Under the pieces are notes generated by a model. It was not told the DNA's origin. It ran no database searches and saw only the letters and a list, made by a program, of their open reading frames with translations. The translations under genes were made by a program, and so were the position numbers. A stretch of 64,000 nucleotides of DNA. Origin: Streptosporangiaceae bacterium. GTDB taxonomy: Bacteria > Actinomycetota > Actinomycetes > Streptosporangiales > Streptosporangiaceae. Shown in pieces: positions 7,718 through 15,480 of the stretch. Every line of letters starts with the position of its first letter. Within the stretch, counting starts at the first letter, position 1. Location: assembly GCA_025964695.1 (NCBI GenBank), contig JAOPYK010000004.1, forward strand, positions 1 through 64,000. Direction: 5' to 3'.

Positions 7718-9130
7718 CTACCTCCGGTGGGATTCGTAGCGGAAGGTACGGAGCCCGCCGACGCGCACCTTCGTGCCGGGCACCATGGTGACCGGCTCGT
7801 ACGGTGGGATCTGTACGAATGTCTCCTCGCCCGGGGGCATCACGTAGGTGCCGTTCACCGAGCCCAGATCGACCACCCGCACGTCCCACTGCTCGAGCGT
7901 GATCCGCACATGCCGGCGCGACACCGAGCCCTCGTCGTCGGTCAGCCGGGAGGGGCGGGCCTCGCCGGACCTGACCTCCTTGGCGTGCTCCGGGTCACGG
8001 CCGAGCAGGTAGTCGGCGTCCAGCCGCAGTGCCATGCCGTCGTCGATGAGCAGGACTCCCAGCGGGGGGCGGGGCCGCTGCCGGGGGATCAGGGTGAGCT
8101 GTGCCATGCCGATGCCGCACACCCCGCAGTACGGAGCCCGGGGATCGTTGAAGTGGCCGTTCTTGCAGTCGCCGCCCCAGACCAGCGGGCGCGGGTCCGG
8201 CTGCGGCGGATCCGGCTGCGGCGGATCCGGCTGGCGCGGGAGAGTGGAGGCCTCCGGCTCCGGGGTGGGGCCGGGGCCCGGACCCGCCTCCGGCTCGGCG
8301 GCAGGCCCCAGCAGTACGGACTCGAAGGGCTGGGAGCGGATCTCCTCGAGCTGCGCGGGCCGCGGCCGGTCGTCGTGGGCGACCGGGGACGGCTTTCGTC
8401 CCTGGAAGGCCGAGACGCTCACCGCCGTCGCGTCGTCCTCCCCCAGAGCGGACGCCGCCTCCCGTACTCGCTGATCTGCCCGAAGGCGAGCCGGAGCGAC
8501 CTCGTCCGCCTGAGCGGACCATGCACCAGGAGCAGTGCGTGCCTCCGGGACCGTCCGTGCCTCCGGAGCGGTTCGTGCACTTGGAGCGGGTCGTGCATCC
8601 GGAGCCGTCCGTGCATCGGGAGCCGTCCGTGCACCTGCCCGTGCGCCTGGAGCGGTCTGGGTCCACAGGCATTCGACGCCGCCGCCGGGCACCACACCGC
8701 CGTCCAACCGCCATCGTGGGTCGGCGGCGGAGGTGTCCGCGTCCGGACCGCTCAGCCGCAACTCCATCCGGACTACCGGGCCGCCGATGAGCCGGTCGGT
8801 CCAGGTGAGCGCGGACCTGCCGGTCAGCGTGACCTCACCGCCGGGGCCTGTCACCACCGCGGTCGCCGTGCCGCTGACCAGTACGGCGATGCCGCCGTCC
8901 GCCGGGCCCGCGACCGCGCAGGGCACCGGCTCGGCTGACGTGGCCTCGGCCAGCACCCTGGCGACCCGCCGGGCCAGTACCCGGCCGTTTCCGCCGCCGG
9001 CCGCGACCTCCTGTACCGCCTCCAGGAGCCGGCCGAGGGTGTCACCGGAGGCCGGTCCGCACACCAGGAGCAGCCCGCCCTGATGGGCGACCACGCCGTC
9101 ACCCGGCAGGGGCCGTACGACGGTCGTCAC
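7718..9130 (-). CDS. FHA-domain protein with zinc ribbon
   Basis: 470 aa from the GTG at 9130, whose GTGA overlaps the stop of the upstream gene. Residues 1-160 form an unrecognised globular domain. There follows a low-complexity linker with RTAPDA/RTAPEA repeats encoded by a 15-bp array (about 8535-8645), a four-cysteine zinc ribbon near residues 320-336, and a C-terminal FHA domain with LLGRDPEH, SVSRRHVRI and SVNGTYV near 373-428. FHA domains bind phosphothreonine, so this is the likely reader for the kinase encoded two genes downstream. It may couple phosphorylation to the antiporter encoded in between. Confidence 0.85.
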   Translation of the reverse strand: MTTVVRPLPGDGVVAHQGGLLLVCGPASGDTLGRLLEAVQEVAAGGGNGRVLARRVARVLAEATSAEPVPCAVAGPADGGIAVLVSGTATAVVTGPGGEVTLTGRSALTWTDRLIGGPVVRMELRLSGPDADTSAADPRWRLDGGVVPGGGVECLWTQTAPGARAGARTAPDARTAPDARPAPSARTAPEARTVPEARTAPGAWSAQADEVAPARLRADQRVREAASALGEDDATAVSVSAFQGRKPSPVAHDDRPRPAQLEEIRSQPFESVLLGPAAEPEAGPGPGPTPEPEASTLPRQPDPPQPDPPQPDPRPLVWGGDCKNGHFNDPRAPYCGVCGIGMAQLTLIPRQRPRPPLGVLLIDDGMALRLDADYLLGRDPEHAKEVRSGEARPSRLTDDEGSVSRRHVRITLEQWDVRVVDLGSVNGTYVMPPGEETFVQIPPYEPVTMVPGTKVRVGGLRTFRYESHRR

Positions 9131-9570
9131 GCCAGCCTCCCGCCACGGAAACGCCATCGGATGAACGGGACCCGCATCGGGCCGTTGGCGACCAGCCACA
9201 CACAGATCCAGACGGCCGTGAACTGTGTCCAGAAGGCCGCCGCCGGAGGTGTCCGGGCGGTACCCGGCATCACGTCTGCCGTCAGCAGACCCCACAGCAG
9301 CAGGCCTTCCGGGACCAGGGTGACCAGCCCGAACAGCGAAGGCCAATCCTTCTCCCAGCGGAACTGCATGAGGAAGTGATAGATCAGCTCCCAGCCGACG
9401 CCGAGGATCGCCACCGCGGCGAGCACCACGAACGCGGTCTGGTAGCGCCCGGCCAGCGCGGTCCCGCCCGCACCGGGCAGTACCGGCACGATCAGAGCGG
9501 TGATCACGGCGCCTACGGTGGCCAGCAGGACGACCCTGGTCTGGATGCGCCCGAACAGCGTGGGAACCAT
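9127..9570 (-). CDS. Small integral membrane protein, unknown function
   Basis: 147 aa with four predicted hydrophobic segments (about residues 12-30, 43-62, 80-98 and 112-128) and a basic C-terminus ending FIRWRFRGGRLA. No family is recognised. It sits between the FAD protein (1-bp gap) and the FHA protein (4-bp overlap) in a tightly coupled operon, so it is probably a membrane partner of that signalling group. Confidence 0.75.
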   Translation of the reverse strand: MVPTLFGRIQTRVVLLATVGAVITALIVPVLPGAGGTALAGRYQTAFVVLAAVAILGVGWELIYHFLMQFRWEKDWPSLFGLVTLVPEGLLLWGLLTADVMPGTARTPPAAAFWTQFTAVWICVWLVANGPMRVPFIRWRFRGGRLA

Positions 9571-9571
9571 G

Positions 9572-11098
9572 TCATACCCCCTTGTTGAGCGCCCACTTGA
9601 ACCACTGCGACGTCGACCGCATGGGGCCGAGCCTCCTGCAGAACCCGCGTCTGGCGAGGTCGTCGGCGATCTCCTGCGCCGCGATCTGCAGTCCCAGGAA
9701 GGTGTCCACCCCGGGGAAGTAGCCGCCCAGCGTGGCCGCTCCGGAGGCGTACAGGGCGCCGTCGCCGCTCGCGGTGCCCTTCACCTCGAAGTGCCGCTCG
9801 ACCTCCAGGCGGCCGACAGGATTGCGGTAGGCGCCGGTGTGCTCGAGCAGATCGGCGTAGATCCGGTGCTCGGCGATGTCGGCCTCCAGGCCGGTGCAGT
9901 CGATGATGTAGTCGGAGGTGTACTGCGCCTGCCGGCCATCGTTGCTGTGCAGATGGGTGACCAGACGGCCGTCCTCGCTGGGCAGCACCTTGTCCACCAG
10001 ACCCTGCATCGGGTGGTACCAGTTGTGCTGCCGGCCCTCGCGCATCTGCCGCTGCCAGCGCCGCCGCTTGGGGGTGTTGGTGCCGCCCATGTCCTTGTAC
10101 TTCTTCGCGCGGTCCGCGCCCTCGAGCTTGCGCATCTCGGCCTTGAGCTGGCCGCCCCACACCGACTTGGGATAGTTGAAGCCCTGGTAGGCCCAGCCGT
10201 CACCGCCTCGACGGCGCATCCAGATGCCCGGGCCATGTGAGCCGGTCACGAAGGTACGGAAGATGTGCACGATCTGGGTCTGCAGCCCGTGCTTCTCCCG
10301 GTCGTCCATCAGCCGCTGCAGCACCCGGGAGGCGACGATTCCGCCCCCGCGGACGACCACCACGCCCGGCCGGGACTTGAGGAACTCGTAGACGTGCTCG
10401 TGCGGCTCGTAGGCGTTGACGACATGGTGGAAGTCGCCGTGCCGCTCCCGGAACTCCTGCAGATCGGGCAGGAACTTCAACCCCGGGTAGCCGATCGCGA
10501 GATGCACGAACCTGGATCGGAACGCCACCCGCTTGGTCGCCGAAGCGCCTTCGGGAGGGGTGAGGATAGTGAAGTAACCGCCGCCCGCCCGCCGTCGCAC
10601 CATGCGTATCTGGCCCTTGACCAGCATCTGCGGCCAGCCGATACGGTCGTGCTCGCGCTCCAGGTTCCGGAAGACCGTGCCGGCCCGCGGGGTCCAGTAG
10701 TCGGCGAACACCGGCTCGGTGGCCACCTGGAACAGATGCTTGAGCGACTTCTCCCGCCAGGCCTCCTCGAGGGCGTACGACGGGAAGCCCCAGATATTGT
10801 CCGGCCGGGACGAGGAGTCCGACCGGATCCGCTCGGGCTCGGGGATCTGCGACACCTTGGTGAGGTACTGATAGGTGTCCCAGGGCCTGTCGATGTTGGA
10901 CAGCACCCGCAGGTGCCCGGCCGGGACGCCGTAGATCCGGAGGTAGTCCACGGTCACGAAGGAGCCGATCCCGCCGCCGACCGTGACGAACGGGACGTCA
11001 TTGATCGGTATGCCCGCCGCTGCCACCATCTCGTCGGTCCACTCGGACGTGCTGAGAAGCCGGGGGGAGAGGTCACCACGCATGGGGGCTCTGGTCAC
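9572..11098 (-). CDS. FAD/NAD(P)-binding flavoprotein-like protein
   Basis: 508 aa. There is an N-terminal dinucleotide-binding signature (VTVGGGIGSFVTVDYL, residues 40-56), a second Rossmann-like motif (VVVVRGGGIVASRVLQRL) in the middle, and a C-terminal ASGAATLGGYFPG typical of flavin closure. The overall order resembles FAD-dependent pyridine-nucleotide oxidoreductases or monooxygenases, but I cannot name a subfamily. It is the first gene of a leftward operon with a membrane protein, FHA protein, antiporter and kinase. A redox-sensing or redox-supplying role in that system is speculative. Confidence 0.7.
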   Translation of the reverse strand: MTRAPMRGDLSPRLLSTSEWTDEMVAAAGIPINDVPFVTVGGGIGSFVTVDYLRIYGVPAGHLRVLSNIDRPWDTYQYLTKVSQIPEPERIRSDSSSRPDNIWGFPSYALEEAWREKSLKHLFQVATEPVFADYWTPRAGTVFRNLEREHDRIGWPQMLVKGQIRMVRRRAGGGYFTILTPPEGASATKRVAFRSRFVHLAIGYPGLKFLPDLQEFRERHGDFHHVVNAYEPHEHVYEFLKSRPGVVVVRGGGIVASRVLQRLMDDREKHGLQTQIVHIFRTFVTGSHGPGIWMRRRGGDGWAYQGFNYPKSVWGGQLKAEMRKLEGADRAKKYKDMGGTNTPKRRRWQRQMREGRQHNWYHPMQGLVDKVLPSEDGRLVTHLHSNDGRQAQYTSDYIIDCTGLEADIAEHRIYADLLEHTGAYRNPVGRLEVERHFEVKGTASGDGALYASGAATLGGYFPGVDTFLGLQIAAQEIADDLARRGFCRRLGPMRSTSQWFKWALNKGV

Positions 11099-11238
11099 AG
11101 CGATCGTTCCCTACATTCTTGACCGACACCTATCGCGTTGGATGCTCGAACCGTAGATCGGGTTTGCCCGCGAAAGCGATAGGCCGGTCAGGGTTGGGGA
11201 CCTGTGTCCCGGACGATCGGGACCACCGGGACCGGCCG

Positions 11239-11763
11239 TCAGTCGGGGGAGTCGTCGACCGCGGGGAAGACCAGCGAGGAGACCTCGAAGTAGAGCTGTT
11301 CCGGGTACGGCATGTACTTGATGTTGCGCATGGCCTGGTCCTGGCCCGCCGACTCCATCACGAACTCGCCGTACCCGAGCATCCGGCCCAGCGCCGACCG
11401 CTCCAGCGCGATGTCGGTCACCTTGGCGAGCGGTATCATCGCCACCCGCCTGTTGAGTATCCCGGTGATGAGCATGACCCGGTGCTCGGTGACGAGGAAG
11501 TACTCGTCCGACCACTCGAAGACCTTCCACATCAGCCGGAGCAGCACGATGAGCCACAACCACCAGATGAGGGTCAGGCCCGTGCTGGTGCTGATGTAGG
11601 CGCACACCAGCAGACCGGCGACCACCTCCAGAACGTAACGCAGGAGGACGGCGGGATGCCGCCGAACGGCGATGGTCTGGCCCTCGTGTGCCATGAGGTA
11701 CCTGTCGACGGTCCGGGTGCCCGTATTGCGGAAGACCACGTAGTCGTTGAGGTTCAGGTTCAT
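11239..11763 (-). CDS. PH-domain (bPH/YdbT-type) membrane protein
   Basis: 174 aa. Two adjacent hydrophobic segments (about residues 45-80) are followed by the bacterial PH-like domain with YFLVTEHRVMLITGILNRR and IPLAKVTDIALERSALGRMLGYG, the conserved signature of YdbS/YdbT-like proteins. These are membrane-associated and of poorly known function, sometimes linked to stress or surface homeostasis. It is separated by 140 bp from the FAD-protein operon and may be transcribed alone. Confidence 0.82.
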   Translation of the reverse strand: MNLNLNDYVVFRNTGTRTVDRYLMAHEGQTIAVRRHPAVLLRYVLEVVAGLLVCAYISTSTGLTLIWWLWLIVLLRLMWKVFEWSDEYFLVTEHRVMLITGILNRRVAMIPLAKVTDIALERSALGRMLGYGEFVMESAGQDQAMRNIKYMPYPEQLYFEVSSLVFPAVDDSPD

Positions 11764-11855
11764 GGGTCAGCAGGTCCGGAGCGAAGTCAATGCAACCGCC
11801 TTGTCCTGGCGCTGTCACGGCGCTGTCCTGGCGCTGGAAACAAGATCCAGTCGCG

Positions 11856-12314
11856 TTAAAGGTAACCCACACCGCCCTGACCGCCCAGCGGTAAGTGAAG
11901 CCGTCTTCGGAACGAATCCATGGCCGTCCTGCCGTGTGTGACGGTGCTGCCATGCCGTGTTGATCGTGCCTGTGCGTGACCGTCCTGCCCTGTGTGTGAC
12001 CGTGCCAGTGTGTGACCGTGCTGCCCTGTGACGGTGCTGCCCTGTGACGGTGCTGCCCTGTGACCGTGCTGCCCTGTGACCGTCCCGAGTGTGTGACCGT
12101 TTCGGGGCCGCGTGACCCGGCTGGTGGGCGGCCGTGTCGCCATGCCCACCCCGAGGTCGTTGGTCCACGCGCCGTAGAACAAGCCGTTAAGAGCATTCAC
12201 GGGGCCCGACCGGACCTGCAGTTCCACCTTGACGCCGTCCTCGGCGACGGAGACCTGATCGCTGCCGTCGGCTAGGTCTATTCCAGAATCCGACAACACA
12301 CCCACCCAGCTCAT
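11856..12314 (-). CDS. Possible hypothetical protein with repeat-derived C-terminus (uncertain)
   Basis: 152 codons from ATG at 12314. The first ~65 codons have the G/C third-position bias of real genes here and read as a plausible globular segment (VELQVRSGPVNALNGLFYGA). The rest is translated from a 16-bp tandem array in shifting phases, giving His/Gly/Thr-rich low complexity. Either a small gene has been extended by the minisatellite, or this is a decayed 5' fragment. No family was recognised and the upstream ribosome-binding site is weak. Confidence 0.3.
   Translation of the reverse strand: MSWVGVLSDSGIDLADGSDQVSVAEDGVKVELQVRSGPVNALNGLFYGAWTNDLGVGMATRPPTSRVTRPRNGHTLGTVTGQHGHRAAPSQGSTVTGQHGHTLARSHTGQDGHAQARSTRHGSTVTHGRTAMDSFRRRLHLPLGGQGGVGYL
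12013..12076. repeat. 16-bp tandem array (four copies) with degenerate flanks
   Basis: Four back-to-back copies of TGACSGTGCTGCCCTG occupy 12013-12076; related but degenerate copies extend from about 11935 to 12100. The array lies in the 768-bp stretch between the PH-domain gene and the DUF222-HNH gene. Because 16 is not a multiple of three, it is not an obvious coding repeat. Confidence 0.85.
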
Positions 12315-12394
12315 ATGGCTCGTCCGACTGGAAGACGGCCGTATGGCCGAGATGTGGACCTACAGCCGGATCACAACGGCCGGAGGTTAAAGAA

Positions 12395-12424
12395 CTGCCC
12401 TGACCGCTGGCGCGATCAGGGCAG
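12395..12424. terminator. 9-bp perfect hairpin upstream of the HNH gene
   Basis: CTGCCCTGA at 12395-12403 pairs with TCAGGGCAG at 12416-12424 around a 12-nt loop. It lies between the possible leftward ORF and the rightward HNH gene, 106 bp before the latter. No T-run follows, and its role is unclear. Confidence 0.3.
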
Positions 12425-12530
12425 GGATCCAACCCGCTTTTACCCGGCCAACTGAGTCGATCATTCATTCGATACTAACTACCTGTGAGTAATCGTTGCC
12501 GCAGAGTGCTCGAGGACATAGTTTTAGAAC

Positions 12531-14642
12531 ATGCGATCGATTGGGTTGCGACTTCACGAGGCTTCCTTCGGGGAGCTGGCCGAGGCCGCGCACGCGATCG
12601 CATCGGAGCTGGCAGTCCGCTCGGCTCCCGAATCGGGGGTCGCGGCGATGGAGATCTCCGAGACGCTGGGCCACACTGTCGATCTGGTCGAGGCCGCCTT
12701 GGCCGCTCTGGTGGGGCGGGTCGATGCCACCGGCGCGCACGGTCAACTCGGGTTTCCGTCAGCGGTTTCCTGGTTGCGGGAGCGGCTGGGGATGCGTCAC
12801 GGGCGTGCCGCTGAGCGGGTCACCTTGGCCAAGCAGCTTCCCAGGATCGGCCTGGTGGGAAAGCTCCTGACCGGTGGTCGTCTGTCGGTGGGGTTCGCCT
12901 TGGCGATCTGCGCCGCGGTTCGGCGCCTGGACGAGGCCGACACCGGGGCGGCGCAGGACATCCTGCTGGGCATGGTCGAGGAAGGATGCGGTGTCGGCCA
13001 GGTGGCCAAGGCGGCGGATCGGATCACCGACCTCATCGCCGAGCGCCAGGGTCGAGACCCTGAGCCGGCCGATTCCAGGCGTGGTTTCGTCCGCTCCTGG
13101 CTGCAGAAGGTGAAGTCGCTCGACGGCGGGTTGTGGATCAAGGGATGGTTCAATCCCGAGCACTGCGCCGCCTTCGACCAGATCATCGGGCCGCTGGCAA
13201 AGCCGAAGGCTCAGTGGGACGACCGGGATCTTCCACAGCGCACCGCCGATGCCCTGTTCGCCGTCCTTACCGAAGGCAACAAAGGCGCCGGCGTCACGCT
13301 CATCATCGATCTCGCCGCGTACGCTGCGGCCACTGGCGAAGGCGAGTGCTTCGCCTACGACTCTCGTGCCGGCACGGGACCGACTGATGGCCCCGCCGAT
13401 AGTCCCGGTCACGATCCGGAGGCGGCCCGGAAACAAGCACATGGTCCCGGTCCCGATCCCGGTACGGACGCTGCTGGGAGATCCGTTCATGGTCCCGGTC
13501 CCGGCACGGGAGTGGCGGCTGGACCTGGTGATAGTCCCGGTCGTGATCCGGAGGCGGCCCGGAAACAAGCACATGGTCCCGGTCCCGGCACGGAAGCTGC
13601 TGGGAGATCCGCTCACGGCTGCGTCGCGGATATGGGAACTGCTGGCGGATCCGCTCATGGTCCCGGCACCGGTGGTGCGGGTCCTGCTGGAGGACCTGCT
13701 CATGCTGCCTGCCTCGGCACGCAAGCGGCCGCGGGAGAACACGTGCAGGAGGCCCCCGGCGGCGCCGGTGGCGACTCCGACGTAGAGGCGGGTGCGGTCA
13801 GCGAGACGGCAACCGCCTTTGAGACCTTTCAAAATGAGACCGGCGGGTTCACCGCGGACGGCTTCGTTGCGCCGGCTGAGTCCGCACCGGCTGAGTCGGC
13901 GCGGGAGGAGTTGGCACCGGGTGAGTCGGGACCGGCTGAGTCGGGACCGGGTGAGTCGGCGTGGGACGAGTCGGGACCGGGCGAGTCGGCGTGGGACGAG
14001 TCCGCACTGGGTGAGTTGGCGCGGGACGAGTTGGCACGGGGTGAATCGGTGCCGGACAAATCGGCACCCCGTGAGTCGGCACCAGCCCGGATCGCACCGG
14101 GTGAGTCACCACCGGAACGAGCCGACCCTTGGTCGGCGATCGAGGATGAAACCGGTGAGCGCGCTGCGACCGGGCGACGGATGGCCGCTCGGCTGCTGGA
14201 CGGTACCCCGGTCGCGCTCGAGGACGCACGCCGGATCGCACTCAACGCCGGGATGAGCACTCTCATCCTCGGCCGTACCGGGACGCCCCTCTACCTGGGG
14301 CGAAGCGTTCGATTCGCCACGCCCGCACAGCGCAAAGTACTGCTGGCGCTCTACGACACCTGCTGTGTCCACGGCTGCCAGATCCCCGCCCACCTGTCAG
14401 AGGTCCATCACCTCGGCGGCGGCTGGAAAATCGGCACTCCCACCGACATCGACCAGCTCACCATGCTCTGCGGCTGGCACAACCGGTGGATCGAGACCCA
14501 CCAGCACCAAGTCGTCCAGAGCCGCGACGTCCAAGGACGGACAGTCCTGAAGATCCTCCCTCCCTGGAGTCGTCAGAGGGAGGACTCCGCTCGACCCAGG
14601 CAGAAAGCCAACGTCGGTACCCGTCGGCCAGGTGCTCCCTGA
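12531..14642 (+). CDS. DUF222 / HNH endonuclease-type protein with expanded repeat linker
   Basis: 703 aa. Residues 1-270 match the DUF222 (13E12-repeat) domain common in actinobacteria. The C-terminus (about 610-655) is an HNH nuclease motif with Cys pairs (CCVHGC), HLSEVHHL and LCGWHNRW. Relatives are usually 400-500 aa; the excess is a ~330-residue linker. It contains a near-duplicate 132-bp segment rich in HGPGPG and a long run of Glu-Ser-Ala/Gly pentapeptide-like units encoded by 15-bp repeats. The family is often multicopy and its role is unsettled (mobile-element remnant or DNA processing). It starts at ATG 12531; in-frame alternatives cannot be excluded. Confidence 0.83.
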   Translation: MRSIGLRLHEASFGELAEAAHAIASELAVRSAPESGVAAMEISETLGHTVDLVEAALAALVGRVDATGAHGQLGFPSAVSWLRERLGMRHGRAAERVTLAKQLPRIGLVGKLLTGGRLSVGFALAICAAVRRLDEADTGAAQDILLGMVEEGCGVGQVAKAADRITDLIAERQGRDPEPADSRRGFVRSWLQKVKSLDGGLWIKGWFNPEHCAAFDQIIGPLAKPKAQWDDRDLPQRTADALFAVLTEGNKGAGVTLIIDLAAYAAATGEGECFAYDSRAGTGPTDGPADSPGHDPEAARKQAHGPGPDPGTDAAGRSVHGPGPGTGVAAGPGDSPGRDPEAARKQAHGPGPGTEAAGRSAHGCVADMGTAGGSAHGPGTGGAGPAGGPAHAACLGTQAAAGEHVQEAPGGAGGDSDVEAGAVSETATAFETFQNETGGFTADGFVAPAESAPAESAREELAPGESGPAESGPGESAWDESGPGESAWDESALGELARDELARGESVPDKSAPRESAPARIAPGESPPERADPWSAIEDETGERAATGRRMAARLLDGTPVALEDARRIALNAGMSTLILGRTGTPLYLGRSVRFATPAQRKVLLALYDTCCVHGCQIPAHLSEVHHLGGGWKIGTPTDIDQLTMLCGWHNRWIETHQHQVVQSRDVQGRTVLKILPPWSRQREDSARPRQKANVGTRRPGAP
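13398..13620 (+). repeat. 132-bp-offset direct duplication inside the HNH gene linker
   Basis: The segment beginning GATAGTCCCGGTC at 13398 recurs at 13530, an offset of 132 bp (44 codons). The match continues through the CCGGAGGCGGCCCGGAAACA stretch with few substitutions and one 6-bp indel. The frame is kept, so the duplicated segment encodes two similar HGPGP-rich peptides. Confidence 0.8.
13866..14112 (+). repeat. 15-bp coding minisatellite (Glu-Ser rich)
   Basis: About sixteen degenerate 15-bp units of the type GASTCGGSRCSGGV encode pentapeptides such as ESGPG, ESAWD and ELARD. They form the acidic part of the linker before the HNH domain. The array keeps the reading frame throughout. 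Confidence 0.8.
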
Positions 14643-14786
14643 CCCACGCGTGGCAAGGCATGGTCCGGTGCCCTCAGAAGGGGACTGGAACAACATCATC
14701 GGCGAAAGGGTGCGGGGACTCCGTTCGCGGTGCTTCCCCTGGTCGCGGGACGGCCGCTCGTACAGGTGCGGCGGCTCCGGCGGGGG

Positions 14787-15047
14787 TCATTCCGCCTCGG
14801 CGAGGATCAGGGCGAGGGCGCGGGTTGCGGGCTCGGCGTCCGGGCCCTGCGCGCGGATGGTCACGGTGCAACCGGCGGTGGCGCCCAGGCCCAGGACGGT
14901 GAGGATCCCCGAGGGGTTGACGGTCCGGCCTCCGTACTCCAGCTCGATCGCCGACTGGAAGCCCGCGGCGGCCTGCGCGAGACGGCCGGCGGGGCGGGCG
15001 TGCAGGTTGGCGGGCAGGATCACGGCGATCTCAGAACTTGCGGACAT
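14787..15047 (-). CDS. ptsH: HPr-type phosphocarrier protein
   Basis: 86 aa, the normal size of HPr. The active-site motif HARPAG with phosphorylatable His16 is present, but the residues around the regulatory Ser46 region are diverged (NPSGILTVLGLGA), which differs from the MSIMGL core of global HPr proteins. It overlaps the end of dhaM by 17 bp and is downstream of it on the same strand. It should carry phosphate from the enzyme I encoded at 18847-20625 to DhaM, making a self-contained phosphorelay for dihydroxyacetone kinase. Confidence 0.88.
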   Translation of the reverse strand: MSASSEIAVILPANLHARPAGRLAQAAAGFQSAIELEYGGRTVNPSGILTVLGLGATAGCTVTIRAQGPDAEPATRALALILAEAE

Positions 15048-15423
15048 GGCGGGCCTCCTCGGCGGCGGTGACGACGGCGGTCAGGTCGGCGCCGGTCGAC
15101 GCGGTGAGGGTGGCGGCGACCGCTCCCTCCACGAAGGGCGCGTCGACGACGACCACCGAGGGATCGGGATGATCCTCCAGAACAGTTCGGCTGATGAGTA
15201 CGGAACTGCCCAGATCGGGGAGGATCAGGACGCCGCCGCCTTGGGAGGCATCGGAGATCGCCTGCCGGACGCGGTCGTAGCTGGTTCCGATCCGCCCCTC
15301 GTCCGTGCCCGCGGCGACGAGCACGGGGACCGCCCCACCGCTGAGCTCGCCGACCAGATCGGCCAGACCGGAGGCGAGTGCGGCGCTGTGGGACACGAGT
15401 ACGATGCCGACAGGTTCGTCCAT
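15031..15423 (-). CDS. dhaM: DhaM, EIIA-mannose-type phosphotransfer subunit of dihydroxyacetone kinase
   Basis: 130 aa from ATG 15423 (a GTG at 15429 is in frame). The N-terminal GIVLVSHSAALASGLADLV contains the phosphorylated histidine of the PTS EIIA-Man fold (VSHS, His12). DhaM rephosphorylates ADP bound tightly to DhaL, which then phosphorylates dihydroxyacetone held on DhaK. Here DhaM is a single domain, with HPr supplied as a separate overlapping gene, unlike the fused E. coli protein. It is transcribed divergently from the iclR-type regulator; the composite operator at 15445-15468 lies between them. Confidence 0.88.
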   Translation of the reverse strand: MDEPVGIVLVSHSAALASGLADLVGELSGGAVPVLVAAGTDEGRIGTSYDRVRQAISDASQGGGVLILPDLGSSVLISRTVLEDHPDPSVVVVDAPFVEGAVAATLTASTGADLTAVVTAAEEARHVRKF

Positions 15424-15444
15424 GAACACAGACGATAGATTCTG

Positions 15445-15468
15445 GAACGTTGTTCAGCAATACCGAAC
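15445..15468 (+). promoter_or_regulatory. Composite operator, site 1 (dhaM / iclR intergenic)
   Basis: The 24-bp element has the form GAAC-N3-GTTC-N9-GAAC. It lies in the 57-bp gap between the divergent dhaM and iclR genes. The reverse complement of 16321-16344, upstream of glpF, has the same architecture and shares extra bases (CA after GTTC, then CA and T). This is a strong candidate binding site of the IclR/GylR-type regulator, giving autoregulation and control of dhaM-ptsH. Confidence 0.65.
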
Positions 15469-15480
15469 AGGTAGGCAAAG

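Noticed and set aside
9131-9346. Longer N-terminus for the FHA protein, starting at 9346
   Set aside because: The extension overlaps the upstream membrane-protein gene in another frame. GTG 9130 gives the GTGA coupling seen throughout the operon.
12531-14642. Transposase or homing-intron interpretation of the HNH gene
   Set aside because: No flanking inverted or target-site repeats, no intron or intein signature, and the DUF222-HNH architecture is a common chromosomal family.
15445-15468. Simple single palindrome TGTTC...GAACA as the operator
   Set aside because: It is part of the larger three-half-site element, which matches the glpF site much better than the simple palindrome does.
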